The notes: generated by a model not told the origin, from the sequence alone. A stretch of DNA of 64,000 bases from JAXMCK01 sp046349395 (GCA_046349395.1 JAXMCK010000011.1:1-64000); one strand, 5' to 3'; positions 8,611 through 16,685 are shown, numbered from the stretch's first letter. A program made the numbers and translations.

Positions 8611-9189
8611 GTGCAGGACACGCTGGAGCGCCCCGGGCCGGGCTTGCGGCACCGGTTCGACGTGGAGGCCTATCACCGGATGGGCGAGGCCGGAGTCTTC
8701 GCGCCCGGCGACCGCGTCGAGCTGATCGAGGGGGAGATCGTCGACATGGCCCCCATCGGCAGCGGTCACGGCGGCACGCTCAACCGACTTGGCCGGCTGG
8801 CCGCCTGGGCCGTCGCCGAGGGCCGTGTCCTGGCCAGCACCCAGAACCCGCTCCGCCTCGACGCCCACAACGAGCCGCAGCCCGACCTGATGCTGCTGCG
8901 CCCCCGCCCCGACGATTACCGCGACGCGCATCCGACCGCCGCCGACGTCCTGCTGCTGGTCGAGGTCGCCGAGAGCTCGCTGGCCTTCGACCGCGGCCCC
9001 AAGCTCGCCCTCTACGCCCGCCACGCCGTGCCCGAGGTCTGGATCGTCGATCTCGCCGGCCGTGCGGTCGAGATCTTCCGCTCCCCCCGCCCCGCCGGCT
9101 ACGCCGAGCGTCTCCGGCTCACCGAGGGCACGGCCGTCCCGGTGCTGGTGCCGGGACTGTCGATCGACGTGGCAGCACTGTTTGCCTGA
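8611..9189 (+). CDS. Uma2 family (DUF820) PD-(D/E)XK nuclease-fold protein
   Basis: 192 aa from a GTG start preceded by GGAG. The family landmarks are in order: FDVEAYHRMGEAGVF, RVELIEGEIVDMAPIGSGHG, PQPDLMLLRP (acidic residue of the nuclease core), LLVEVAESSLAFDRGPKLALYARHAVPEVWIVDL (E and K of the core) and the closing VPGLSIDVAALF. Uma2/DUF820 proteins are restriction-endonuclease-fold proteins found in many copies in Cyanobacteria and some Proteobacteria. Their biological role is unknown. Confidence 0.9.
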   Translation: MQDTLERPGPGLRHRFDVEAYHRMGEAGVFAPGDRVELIEGEIVDMAPIGSGHGGTLNRLGRLAAWAVAEGRVLASTQNPLRLDAHNEPQPDLMLLRPRPDDYRDAHPTAADVLLLVEVAESSLAFDRGPKLALYARHAVPEVWIVDLAGRAVEIFRSPRPAGYAERLRLTEGTAVPVLVPGLSIDVAALFA

Positions 9190-9247
9190 AGAACGCCGAC
9201 CATTGGCCCCGCACGCCGACTTCGCTCAACTGCCCCAATAGTTAAGT

Positions 9248-9278
9248 GGCGTTAGTGGTACCTGGTACCATTAACGCC
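9248..9278. repeat. 31-bp near-perfect palindrome between convergent genes
   Basis: The arms GGCGTTAGTGGTACC and GGTACCATTAACGCC are reverse complements with one mismatch and a single-base centre. The palindrome lies between the Uma2 stop and the carbonic anhydrase stop, where a bidirectional transcription stop would be expected. There is no T-tract on either side. A rho-independent terminator of weak type or a binding site for a dimeric protein are both possible. Confidence 0.6.
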
Positions 9279-9279
9279 C

Positions 9280-10032
9280 TCAAAGATGCGCGTCCGAGTC
9301 GAGCAGCGTGACGACGCCGGTCGCCAGCTCGTAGTAGCCGGCCGCGATGCCGAGCGTGCCGTCCTTGACCATACCCCCGAGGAGCGGGGAGGCGTCGCGC
9401 AGGAGGCCCGCCTGGATCTGGGCGTTGGCCTTGGCGGCTGCCGCCAGATCGGTGCCGGCCCGGTCGACCGCCGGGCGGATCGAACGGTAGAGCGTGCTGA
9501 TCTGGCCCGGCACCGCCTTGCCCTTGATGGTCGCTTCCACCGCCCCGCAGGAGGAGTGCGCCAGCACCAGGATCGTCTTCGTCCCCAGCACCGCCGCCCC
9601 GTATTCCAGGCTGGCGATGATGTCGGCACTGGCGATGTTGCCGGCCACGCGCGCCACGAACACGTCGCCGATCGTCTGGTCGAAGATCAGCTCCGTGGGG
9701 ACCCGCGAGTCCGCACAGCCCAGCACCGCCGCGAAGGGTGCCTGGCCGCTCGCCGTGCCCTGCTTCAGCTCGGCGAGGTCGACGGCGCAGGCCGTCGGCT
9801 GGCTCTGCTCCGCCACGAACCGCTTGTTGCCGTCCATGAGTGCTTTGAGGGCCGCTTCCGGAGTCGCCGGCCGCTCCTGCGCGAACGCCCGCCGCGACAC
9901 GAACGGTGCCGCCAGGAGGGTCGCCAGCCCGAGCCGCCCCAACTCGCGCCGCCCCAGCAGCCGCCCATGGCAGCCGCACAAAGCGCCCGATTCCTGCAGC
10001 CGATGCGCCGTCATCCCCGATTTCCCCACCAC
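9280..10032 (-). CDS. Beta-class carbonic anhydrase with twin-arginine signal
   Basis: 250 aa. Zinc ligands and catalytic residues of the beta class are visible: C106-A-D108-S-R110, then H159-S-S-C162-G. The CO2 hydration family is therefore clear. The N-terminus differs from cytoplasmic enzymes: a CGCH cluster is followed by GRRELGRLGLATLLAAP and SRRAFAQ, which looks like a Tat signal with cleavage after AFA. The enzyme is predicted to be exported folded to the periplasm, where it would interconvert CO2 and bicarbonate. The gene is monocistronic, and the 31-bp palindrome follows its stop. Confidence 0.88.
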   Translation of the reverse strand: MVGKSGMTAHRLQESGALCGCHGRLLGRRELGRLGLATLLAAPFVSRRAFAQERPATPEAALKALMDGNKRFVAEQSQPTACAVDLAELKQGTASGQAPFAAVLGCADSRVPTELIFDQTIGDVFVARVAGNIASADIIASLEYGAAVLGTKTILVLAHSSCGAVEATIKGKAVPGQISTLYRSIRPAVDRAGTDLAAAAKANAQIQAGLLRDASPLLGGMVKDGTLGIAAGYYELATGVVTLLDSDAHL

Positions 10033-10187
10033 CTTTGGCGTGCGCGATCCTACACGCGCCCGGAGGCAAAACGCTGCCGATTTCTCGCGTCCTGGCTGAA
10101 AACAGCTCCGAGTTTCGACGGCAGACTCGGCAACGATGTCGAAGAAGGATCTTGCTCCTATCTCGATATAGGATTAAAGACCTTTTC

Positions 10188-10844
10188 ATGGCTCGCTTGC
10201 GCCCCGCCCCCTTTCCGCCCCGGCCCATCGTCGCCGGCCGCAAGGCCATGGCGCTCCGCCGGGTCGCGGCGGGGCAGGACCCGGTGGCCGCGGCGAAGGC
10301 GGCACGGCTATCGGCCGAGGAGGTCCGCGCGATGTTGGCCGACGGCAAGGTCGGCGGCCTGCTCGCCGCCTGGCGCGACGTCGTCGGCCTGCTGGCCACC
10401 GTGCGCCTGCACTTGCTGCGCTTCCTCAGCCTCGTCGTCGTGCACGAGGCGATGGAGGAGCGCGAGCCCCGGGTCGCCGCCTGGTTCTTCTCCGAGAGCC
10501 AGCGCGGCCGCGACCCGTTCGAGGTGCTGGCGCAATCCGTGATGCGGATGCTGACGCGCACGCCGCGCGAGCCGGCCGTCCGGCCACCGCCGGCCCCGCC
10601 CGCCGAATGCGATCCGATGTCCGACGCCTACGCCGCCCGGGCGCGGCTGCGCGTCGTGGCCATGTTGCGCATGCGCGTCATCGAGGAGATCGCCTGGCGC
10701 CGCGCCGACCTCCTGGAAGAGCTCGGTCACGACCCCGCGAAGCCGGTGCCGGCGTCGCTCGACTGGCTCCCCGGCCTCGGCCTCCCGCCGATGCCGGCCG
10801 ATCCCGTCACGGCGCCCGTGCCGAAAGCACGCGCCGGACCCTAG
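10188..10844 (+). CDS. Helix-turn-helix-like hypothetical protein, paralogue of the 49.8-kb gene
   Basis: 218 aa from the ATG at 10188; the longer frame upstream runs through the promoter area and is not used. Residues ~20-50 (MALRRVAAGQDPVAAAKAARLSAEEV) look like an HTH of the terminase-small-subunit or resolvase kind. The central block EEREPRVAAWFFSESQRGRD and LAQSVMR matches the second copy's EERDPKVCAWFFRELQHARN and LAKSVMR at the same spacing, so the two are paralogues. The C-terminal third is Pro/Ala-rich and differs. The 5' side is AT-rich with CTTGCTC and ATAGGA elements also found before the paralogue. Function unknown; DNA binding is inferred. Confidence 0.65.
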   Translation: MARLRPAPFPPRPIVAGRKAMALRRVAAGQDPVAAAKAARLSAEEVRAMLADGKVGGLLAAWRDVVGLLATVRLHLLRFLSLVVVHEAMEEREPRVAAWFFSESQRGRDPFEVLAQSVMRMLTRTPREPAVRPPPAPPAECDPMSDAYAARARLRVVAMLRMRVIEEIAWRRADLLEELGHDPAKPVPASLDWLPGLGLPPMPADPVTAPVPKARAGP

Positions 10845-10868
10845 CCGTCATGCCCACCTGACCTGATC

Positions 10869-10963
10869 CAGCCCCCAGCCCAAACGGCTGCCCGGGGCCG
10901 CTCTCGATTCCCGCTACCTCAACTCGCCCGTGGGGGCCCGGGGGAGCGCGGTGCGCTCCCCCG
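10869..10963. repeat. Copy A of a ~95-bp dispersed repeat with a perfect hairpin
   Basis: It shares with 50556-50652 the blocks CAGCCCCCAGCC, GGCTG.CCGGGGCC, CGATTCC and CGCCCGTGGGGG, then CCGGGGGAGCGCGGTGCGCT. The last part folds as a perfect 10-bp stem (GGGGGAGCGC / GCGCTCCCCC, 10940-10962) with a GGT loop. Both copies lie directly after paralogous genes. The hairpin could end transcription, though no T-tract follows. Confidence 0.75.
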
Positions 10964-11029
10964 ATCTCCTTGACCTTCCCCCCTATCCGCCCGAACCATC
11001 GCCGCGGCCGCTTGCGAAGGTGAGGGTGG

Positions 11030-11776
11030 ATGCGCCTACTCGTCGTCAATCCGAACACGACCCTGTCGATGACCGAGAAGATCGGGGCGGCGGCCCGGGC
11101 GGTGGCGTCGCCGGGGACGGTGGTCGAGGCGGTGTCGCCGTCGATGGGGCCGGTCAGCATCGAGGGCTACTATGACGAGGCCTTCTGCGTGCCGGGGCTC
11201 TTGGAGGAGATCGGCAAGGGCGAGGCCCGGGGTGTCGACGGCTATGTGATCGCCTGCTTCGACGATCCGGGGCTGGAGGCGGCGCGCTCGGTGGCGTCGG
11301 GGCCGGTGGTGGGGATCGCCGAGGCCGCCATGCATGCGGCGACGCTGGTGGCGCACAAGTTCACGATCGTGACGACGCTGGCCCGCGCCATCCCGACCAT
11401 GGAGGGGCTAGCACTGCGTTACGGCTTCGAGCGGCGCTGTGCCAAGGTGCGGGCGGCCGAGTTCCCGGTGCTCGCACTCGAGGACCCGAGTTCGGGTGCC
11501 CGCGGCCTGCTGGAGGCCGAGATCGCGCGTGCGGTCACCGAAGACAGGTGCGATGCGATCCTGCTGGGCTGCGCCGGCATGGCGGACCTGCCGGCGCAAC
11601 TCAGCGCCAAGTTCGGGCTGCCCGTCATCGACGGCGTGGCGGCGGCGGTGAAGATGGTGGAAGCACTGGTCGGCCTGGAGCTCAAGACGAGCCGGGCCGG
11701 ACCCTACGCCACGCCGCTGGCGAAGCCCTACAAGGGCGAGTTCGCCCGTTTCGCGCCGGGGGCCGGCACCACCTGA
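11030..11776 (+). CDS. Asp/Glu/hydantoin racemase family protein, probable allantoin racemase
   Basis: 248 aa. The family pattern is complete: N-terminal LLVVNPNTT, first catalytic Cys in VIACFDDPGLEAAR (~residue 82), and second in ILLGCAGMADL (~184), with GLPVIDGVAAAVKMVEAL at the end. These enzymes invert a stereocentre by a two-base Cys/Cys mechanism. The nearest downstream enzyme is a PuuE-type allantoinase, which makes allantoin racemase (HpxA-type) the most economical reading; hydantoin racemase is the alternative. The start is an ATG preceded by GGTGAGGGTGG. Confidence 0.85.
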   Translation: MRLLVVNPNTTLSMTEKIGAAARAVASPGTVVEAVSPSMGPVSIEGYYDEAFCVPGLLEEIGKGEARGVDGYVIACFDDPGLEAARSVASGPVVGIAEAAMHAATLVAHKFTIVTTLARAIPTMEGLALRYGFERRCAKVRAAEFPVLALEDPSSGARGLLEAEIARAVTEDRCDAILLGCAGMADLPAQLSAKFGLPVIDGVAAAVKMVEALVGLELKTSRAGPYATPLAKPYKGEFARFAPGAGTT

Positions 11777-11808
11777 CAAGGGGGCCGGCCGCACCCATAT
11801 GCGCGGGC

Positions 11809-12111
11809 ATGTCGAACAATCTCGATACGGAGCTGACGCTCCGCTACGACGCCAACAAGAAGTCGGCGTTGCTGGCCTACGTCCTGTGGTTCTTCCTCGG
11901 CCTGTTCGGGGTGCACCGGTTCTATCTCGGCCGCTGGATGAGCGGGCTCGCGATGCTGGTGCTGCACGGGCTGTCCTGGCTCACCTACGTCATCCTCATC
12001 GGCTGGATCGGCTTCGGCCTGCTCGGCCTGTGGTGGCTGATCGACGCGCTGCTGATCCCGGGCATGACCCGCAGCTACAACAACCGCCTGGTCGACGACC
12101 TCACGCGCTGA
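11809..12111 (+). CDS. TM2 domain membrane protein
   Basis: 100 aa. Residues ~20-95 are a TM2 domain: KKSALLAYVLWFFLGLFGVHRFYLGR forms the first helix and the short charged turn, a second hydrophobic stretch follows, and WWLIDALLIPGM ends the second helix. TM2 proteins are small inner-membrane proteins of unknown function. The frame is open further upstream but the ATG at 11809 begins where the conserved sequence starts. It sits between the racemase and allantoinase genes on the same strand and may only be a passenger of that operon. Confidence 0.85.
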   Translation: MSNNLDTELTLRYDANKKSALLAYVLWFFLGLFGVHRFYLGRWMSGLAMLVLHGLSWLTYVILIGWIGFGLLGLWWLIDALLIPGMTRSYNNRLVDDLTR

Positions 12112-12154
12112 GCCGCGTCGCCACGGGCGGGCCTTGGCCATGGAGGGCCTTCAC

Positions 12155-13069
12155 GTGAGCGACGCCTATCCGCGCGACATGATCGGCTATGGTCGCCACA
12201 CGCCCGACCCGAAGTGGCCGGGCGGGGCGAATATCGCGCTGCAGTTCGTCATCAACTACGAGGAGGGTGGCGAGAACAGCATCCTGCACGGCGACGCCGC
12301 GTCGGAGGCGTTCCTGTCCGAGATCGTGGGTGCCCAGCCGCTGGTCGGGCAGCGGCACATGAACATGGAGTCGATCTACGAATACGGCTCCCGTGCCGGC
12401 TTCTGGCGACTGCACCGGCTGTTCGCCGGCCGGAAGCTGCCGCTCACCGTCTACGCCGTCACCATGGCGCTCGACCGCAACCGCGAGGCGGCGGCCGCGA
12501 TGCAGGAGGCGGGCTGGGAGATCGCCAGCCACGGCCTGCGCTGGATCGACTACCAAAACATGCCGATCGAGCAGGAACGCGCGCAGATGCGGGAGTCGAT
12601 CCGCCTGCACACCGAGATCACCGGCGAGCGGCCGCTGGGCTGGTACACGGGCAGGACGAGCCCCAACACGCTGCGCCTCGTCGTCGAGGAGGGCGGCTTC
12701 CTCTACACCGCCGACAGCTATGCCGACGACCTGCCCTACTGGGTCACGGTCGAGGGCAAGCGCCAGCTCGTGGTGCCCTACACGCTCGACTCGAACGACA
12801 TGCGCTTCGCCTCGGCGCAGGGCTTCAACAGCGGCGACCAGTTCTTCGCCTACCTCAAGGACAGCTTCGACGTGCTCTACGAGGAGGGCAAAGCGGGCGC
12901 GCCCAAGATGCTCTCGATCGGCCTCCACTGCCGCCTCGTCGGCCGGCCGGGACGGCTCGCTTCGCTGGCGAGATTTCTCGACTATGTGCAGGCGAAGGAA
13001 AAGGTCTGGATCTGCCGGCGGCTCGACATTGCCCGCCACTGGCATGCGAACCATGCACCCGCGGTGTGA
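12155..13069 (+). CDS. puuE: Allantoinase PuuE, polysaccharide-deacetylase fold
   Basis: 304 aa from GTG 12155, chosen because GGAGG lies 8 bp before it and the protein then begins SDAYPRDMIGYG, where family members start; a TTG (12134) and an ATG (12140) lie upstream in frame. Conserved segments include VINYEEGGENSILHGD, YEYGSRAGFWRLHRLF, GWEIASHGLRWIDY, ETTGERPLGWYTGR-like TGERPLGWYTGRTSPNT, and LSIGLHCRLVGRPGR. This NodB-fold allantoinase differs from the amidohydrolase type and hydrolyses allantoin to allantoate in purine breakdown. The probable racemase upstream would feed it the right enantiomer. No allantoate-processing enzyme lies in the window. Confidence 0.92.
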   Translation: MSDAYPRDMIGYGRHTPDPKWPGGANIALQFVINYEEGGENSILHGDAASEAFLSEIVGAQPLVGQRHMNMESIYEYGSRAGFWRLHRLFAGRKLPLTVYAVTMALDRNREAAAAMQEAGWEIASHGLRWIDYQNMPIEQERAQMRESIRLHTEITGERPLGWYTGRTSPNTLRLVVEEGGFLYTADSYADDLPYWVTVEGKRQLVVPYTLDSNDMRFASAQGFNSGDQFFAYLKDSFDVLYEEGKAGAPKMLSIGLHCRLVGRPGRLASLARFLDYVQAKEKVWICRRLDIARHWHANHAPAV

Positions 13070-13086
13070 TGCGGGCTGGCGAGAGC

Positions 13087-13326
13087 TCAGATCAGCACGC
13101 CGATGATGCCGCCGACGGCGAGGCCGTAGATCAGCCAGGGCAGCTTGCCACCCAGGCCGCCGTCGATCGGCAGCCTGTCGTCCGGCGAGGCGGTCCAGGG
13201 AGCCAGTTGCTCAAGTGCCGCTTCGGCCTCCAAAGCTCTCAACTGCCAGTTGATAGGCGGCTCAGTTGATTGCGCTGTCTGCGGGTTGGTGAAGCGCGCT
13301 AAACTCAAGGTTTCGTAGCTCGGCAC
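13087..13326 (-). CDS. Small protein with C-terminal membrane anchor, hypothetical
   Basis: 79 aa, not recognised. The last ~20 residues (LPWLIYGLAVGGIIGVLI) form a single membrane helix that ends at the C-terminus, as in tail-anchored proteins; the rest is polar and Pro-rich. Codon use is ordinary in the 3' half and weaker in the first 25 codons, so the true start may be internal. It faces the allantoinase gene, with 17 bp between the stops. Confidence 0.4.
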   Translation of the reverse strand: MPSYETLSLARFTNPQTAQSTEPPINWQLRALEAEAALEQLAPWTASPDDRLPIDGGLGGKLPWLIYGLAVGGIIGVLI

Positions 13327-13736
13327 AGCAATGGACCTTTAGTTGTTCTTCTCGACCGGCGTTGTCGCCTTCCCTCCGATACGAAAGGTCAGTTAAGATA
13401 TTTTGTTCCCATATGTGCAATGAATTTGCTGTCACCCTGGAGAATCCACACCTGAGTACGCCCGGACGGAATGCCTTTCACCAGGATTGCGCGTTCGTCG
13501 TAGGTGTATTCACCCTAAGGAAGAATTATCAGCTGCGATTATTGTCCTCGCTGCTCGCCCATCGCTAGAACTGAGTCGTTAGTCCTGAGTTCGGCCGCAG
13601 TGCTACGCGGAGCCCGGGTCGGTTGAGTTGCGATGATTTTGCTGAGGAATTGTGGCCTGGAAACGGATCGCCACGATTGTCCGGCCTGCGGCGGCATGGT
13701 CCGATGGCGGCAATCAAAAGAGGTCTGGAGGAGACC
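13327..13736. other. 410-bp gap of reduced GC without a convincing gene
   Basis: GC content falls clearly below that of the neighbours between about 13300 and 13600. A 68-codon plus-strand frame at 13362-13568 has no ribosome binding site, no recognisable domain and atypical composition, and is not accepted. The right end must carry the promoter of the secreted protein gene at 13737. Nothing else is seen. Confidence 0.5.
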
Positions 13737-14111
13737 ATGCCGCGATCCTTGCTCGTCGCCCTCGTTGTCCTCGCTTCTGCCGCAGGTGCCCACGCCGCGA
13801 CGCCCAAAGCGCCGGTCGCCAAGCCGGCCGCCCAACGCCATGCGGCGCAGCAGCCCCAGGTGCTGAACTTCCTCTGCACGCACGACAAAGCCGCCGCCTG
13901 TGTCATGACCTGCCTGCAGAACGGCCGACCCCTGTTCGACCGCCATGGCGTGCAGACGGTCTCCATGCGCCGCATGGCCGAGGGCCGCTCGGCTTGGCTG
14001 ATCGAAGCCTGGGTCACGAACCTCGACCGCGGCGGCAGCGTGCCGGCGACCATCATCCTCGACGACCCGTCCGGATGTGCGATGACGAACCTGCAGCTGC
14101 AACACGGCTGA
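13737..14111 (+). CDS. Small secreted cysteine-containing protein, hypothetical
   Basis: 124 aa from an ATG preceded by GGAGGAG; the frame is open upstream but lacks a better start. The N-terminus MPRSLLVALVVLASAAGAHA is a Sec signal peptide. The mature protein has an Ala/Pro/Lys linker, then a compact domain with four cysteines (FLCTHD, ACVMTCLQNG, GCAMTNL) that could form two disulfides in the periplasm. I do not recognise the family. It stands alone. Confidence 0.7.
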   Translation: MPRSLLVALVVLASAAGAHAATPKAPVAKPAAQRHAAQQPQVLNFLCTHDKAAACVMTCLQNGRPLFDRHGVQTVSMRRMAEGRSAWLIEAWVTNLDRGGSVPATIILDDPSGCAMTNLQLQHG

Positions 14112-14192
14112 GTCCCGGGGTCGCGTACAGCCGCCGCTTGACTTGACGGTGCTCCGGCGCGTTGGTGCTGCGAGCGCGGGGCCGGAGCCCGA

Positions 14193-15101
14193 ATGGACAT
14201 CTATCTGCCGATCGCCGAGCTGTCGGTCGATCTCTATCTGCTCCTCGGGCTCGGTGCCGCCGTCGGCTTCATGTCGGGACTGTTTGGCGTCGGCGGGGGT
14301 TTCCTGATGACGCCGCTCCTGATCCTGATGGGCATTCCGCCACCGGTCGCCGTCGGCTCGCAGGCGGCGCAGATCCTGGCCTCCTCAGTCTCGGGCGTGC
14401 TGGCCCATCTGCGCCGGCGCACGGTCGACTTCCGCATGGGCTGGGTGCTGACGGCAGGCGGCCTCGTCGGCTCGGTTCTAGGGGTATGGCTGTTCGCCTG
14501 GCTCCGCCGGCTGGGCCACATCGACCTCGTGATCAACGTCACCTACGTGCTCTTTCTCGGCACGATCGCCGGCATCATGCTGGTCGAGAGCCTCGGCACC
14601 CTCCTGCGCAGCCGGCGCGGCACGACCCCACGCCGCCGCGAGCATCACTGGGCGCATGGCTGGCCGTTCCGCATGCGCTTCCCGACCTCGCGCCTCTACA
14701 TCAGCGCGCTCCTGCCTCTCCTGATCGGGGCCGGCGGCGGCGTCCTGGCGGCGGTACTCGGCATCGGCGGCGGCTTCGTCATGGTGCCGGCCATGATCTA
14801 CCTGATCGGCATGCCGACCGCCGTCGTCGTCGGCACCTCGCTGTTCCAGATCTGCTTCGTCGCTGCTGCCACGACCCTGCTGCAGGCCTGGGCCAACCAC
14901 ACCGTCGACATCATGCTGGCCCTGCTGCTCATCGCCGGCGGCGTGGTGGGTGCCCAGTTCGGCACGCGTGCGGCCGTCCACCTGCGCGGCGAGCATCTGC
15001 GCCTGCTGCTGGCCCTGCTGGTGCTGGCCGTCTGCGGCAAGCTCGCCCTCGACCTCGTGGTGCCGCCGACCGACCCGTTCTCGATCGCCGGCTCCGCCTG
15101 A
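14193..15101 (+). CDS. TauE/SafE family membrane permease
   Basis: 302 aa with about eight membrane helices in two homologous halves. Each half contains the glycine-rich signature, GFMSGLFGVGGGFLMTPLL near residues 25-43 and VLGIGGGFVMVPAMIYLIG near 190-208, which defines the TauE/SafE family. Such proteins export sulfite, sulfoacetate or related organosulfur anions, but the substrate cannot be read from sequence. A basic loop (SRRGTTPRRREHH) joins the halves on the cytoplasmic side. It converges with the FGGY kinase gene, with no gap between the coding ends. Confidence 0.9.
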   Translation: MDIYLPIAELSVDLYLLLGLGAAVGFMSGLFGVGGGFLMTPLLILMGIPPPVAVGSQAAQILASSVSGVLAHLRRRTVDFRMGWVLTAGGLVGSVLGVWLFAWLRRLGHIDLVINVTYVLFLGTIAGIMLVESLGTLLRSRRGTTPRRREHHWAHGWPFRMRFPTSRLYISALLPLLIGAGGGVLAAVLGIGGGFVMVPAMIYLIGMPTAVVVGTSLFQICFVAAATTLLQAWANHTVDIMLALLLIAGGVVGAQFGTRAAVHLRGEHLRLLLALLVLAVCGKLALDLVVPPTDPFSIAGSA

Positions 15102-16685
15102 TCAGGTGAGCGCGTCGAGTGCGCGCCGCTGCTCGTGCATCGCCATGAACACGCGCCAGTCGCGGTCGAACCCCGCGCGCGCCGCGGGATCCGGCTGCCG
15201 CTCCCGTCCCACCCGCGACATGGCCGCCGCGGCCGTCGGCAGGTCCGGATAAAGCCCCGCCGCCGTCGCCGCCGCCATGGCAGTACCGAGCAGCACGGCG
15301 TCCTCGCTCGCGGGCTCGACGACCGTGCAGCCCGTCGCGTCGGCGTATAGCTCCATGAGAAGCGGGTTCTTCACATGCCCGCCGGTGATGTGGAGCGTGT
15401 CGATGGCGTAGCCCCTGGCGTTCAGGGCCTCGATGATGTGCCGGGTACCGAGGGCGATCGCCACCGCGGTCCGATAGTAGAGCCGGCACAGCGAGTCGAA
15501 GCTCGAATCCAGCGTCAGACCGCTGATCACCCCGACTGCGTGCGGGTCCGCCAGGGGCGAGCGGTTGCCGTGGAAGTCGGGCAGCACGTGCAGCCGCTCG
15601 GCGAAGCTTGCACCCTCCGTCCGCCGCAACTCGGCGATGCGCGCCACCACCCGACCATGCAGCGCCGACTCCGGCTTGCCGCCGGCACCATGCAGCTGCA
15701 ACACGTGATCGAGCAGCGCACCCGTTGCCGACTGGCCGCCCTCGTTCAGCCACAAGCCCGGCAGCACGGCCCCGCGATAGGGCCCCCACACGCCGCGCAC
15801 GGCGCGCGGCTGCTGGGAGAGCGCCATGTGGCAGCTCGACGTGCCGGCGATCAGGGCCAGCCGCCGGTCCAGCGACGCGGGACCCTCGGCGGCGACGCTG
15901 CCCAGCACGCCCAGCGCCCCGGCATGGGCATCGATGAGCCCGATGCCGACCCGGCAGCGCTCGGTCAGGCCGAGTTCGGCCGCTGCGGCTGCGGTGAGCG
16001 GCCCGACATCTTTGCCGATCGGGCTGGCGAGTGCCGGCAGGTCGCCGCGCTCCAGCATGTCGCCGAGCCCGACCTCGGCGAAGAAATCGTGCTGCCAGCC
16101 CGGCGCCTCGTGGCCGAGATAGGTCCACTTGCAGGTCAGCGTGCATTCCGAGCGTGCCGTCGAGCCCGACGCCTTCCAGGTCAGGAAGTCGGCGAGGTCG
16201 AGGAACAGGCCCGCCCGCGCCCAGGTCTCGGGTCGGTGACGCTTCAGCCACATCAGCTTCGGCGTCTCCATCTCGGGCGACATCACCCCGCCGATATAGT
16301 CGAGCACGCGGTGGCCCGTGGCCGTGCACGCCTCCGCCTCGGCCAGCGCCCGGTGGTCGAGCCAGACGATGGTGTCGAACGCGTCGTCCGCACCGGAAAC
16401 GCTCACGGGCGAGCCGTCCGTCGCGCGCACCACGAGCGAGCAGGTGGCATCGAAGCTGATGCCGGCGACCTCGTCCGGCGCTACGCCGCTGGCGGCCACC
16501 GCGTTGCGCACCGCCTCGCCGACGGCGGCCCAGACCTCGGTCGAGCGGTGCTCCGCCCAGTCCGGCTGCGGCCGGGCGACGGTGAAGGCCCGTTCGGCCC
16601 GGGCCAGCAATCGGCCGCTCGGATCCACCACCGCTGCCCGGGCCGAGGTGGTGCCGACGTCGACGGCGACGACCGATCGCTGCAT
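15102..16685 (-). CDS. FGGY family carbohydrate kinase, D-ribulokinase-like
   Basis: 527 aa. The N-terminal AVDVGTTSARAAVVDPSG phosphate-binding loop, WAEHRSTEVWAAV, GISFDATCSLVV, IVWLDHRA, MSPEMETPKLMWLKRHRPETW, the catalytic-base region GIGLIDAHAGALGVLG and the C-terminal ITGGHVKNPLLMELYAD are those of the FGGY pentulose kinase branch that includes yeast YDR109C and human FGGY. It would phosphorylate a ketopentose or similar sugar with ATP in the cytoplasm. The RbsD/FucU mutarotase at 18.2 kb might act in the same sugar pathway, but they are not in one operon. Confidence 0.88.
   Translation of the reverse strand: MQRSVVAVDVGTTSARAAVVDPSGRLLARAERAFTVARPQPDWAEHRSTEVWAAVGEAVRNAVAASGVAPDEVAGISFDATCSLVVRATDGSPVSVSGADDAFDTIVWLDHRALAEAEACTATGHRVLDYIGGVMSPEMETPKLMWLKRHRPETWARAGLFLDLADFLTWKASGSTARSECTLTCKWTYLGHEAPGWQHDFFAEVGLGDMLERGDLPALASPIGKDVGPLTAAAAAELGLTERCRVGIGLIDAHAGALGVLGSVAAEGPASLDRRLALIAGTSSCHMALSQQPRAVRGVWGPYRGAVLPGLWLNEGGQSATGALLDHVLQLHGAGGKPESALHGRVVARIAELRRTEGASFAERLHVLPDFHGNRSPLADPHAVGVISGLTLDSSFDSLCRLYYRTAVAIALGTRHIIEALNARGYAIDTLHITGGHVKNPLLMELYADATGCTVVEPASEDAVLLGTAMAAATAAGLYPDLPTAAAAMSRVGRERQPDPAARAGFDRDWRVFMAMHEQRRALDALT

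Noticed and set aside
9906..10187. 94-codon N-terminal extension of the HTH-like gene
   Set aside because: It overlaps the start of the carbonic anhydrase gene and the shared promoter-like element; the paralogue begins just before the HTH.
13362..13568. 68-codon plus-strand frame in the low-GC gap
   Set aside because: No ribosome binding site, no domain and codon use unlike genes in the window.
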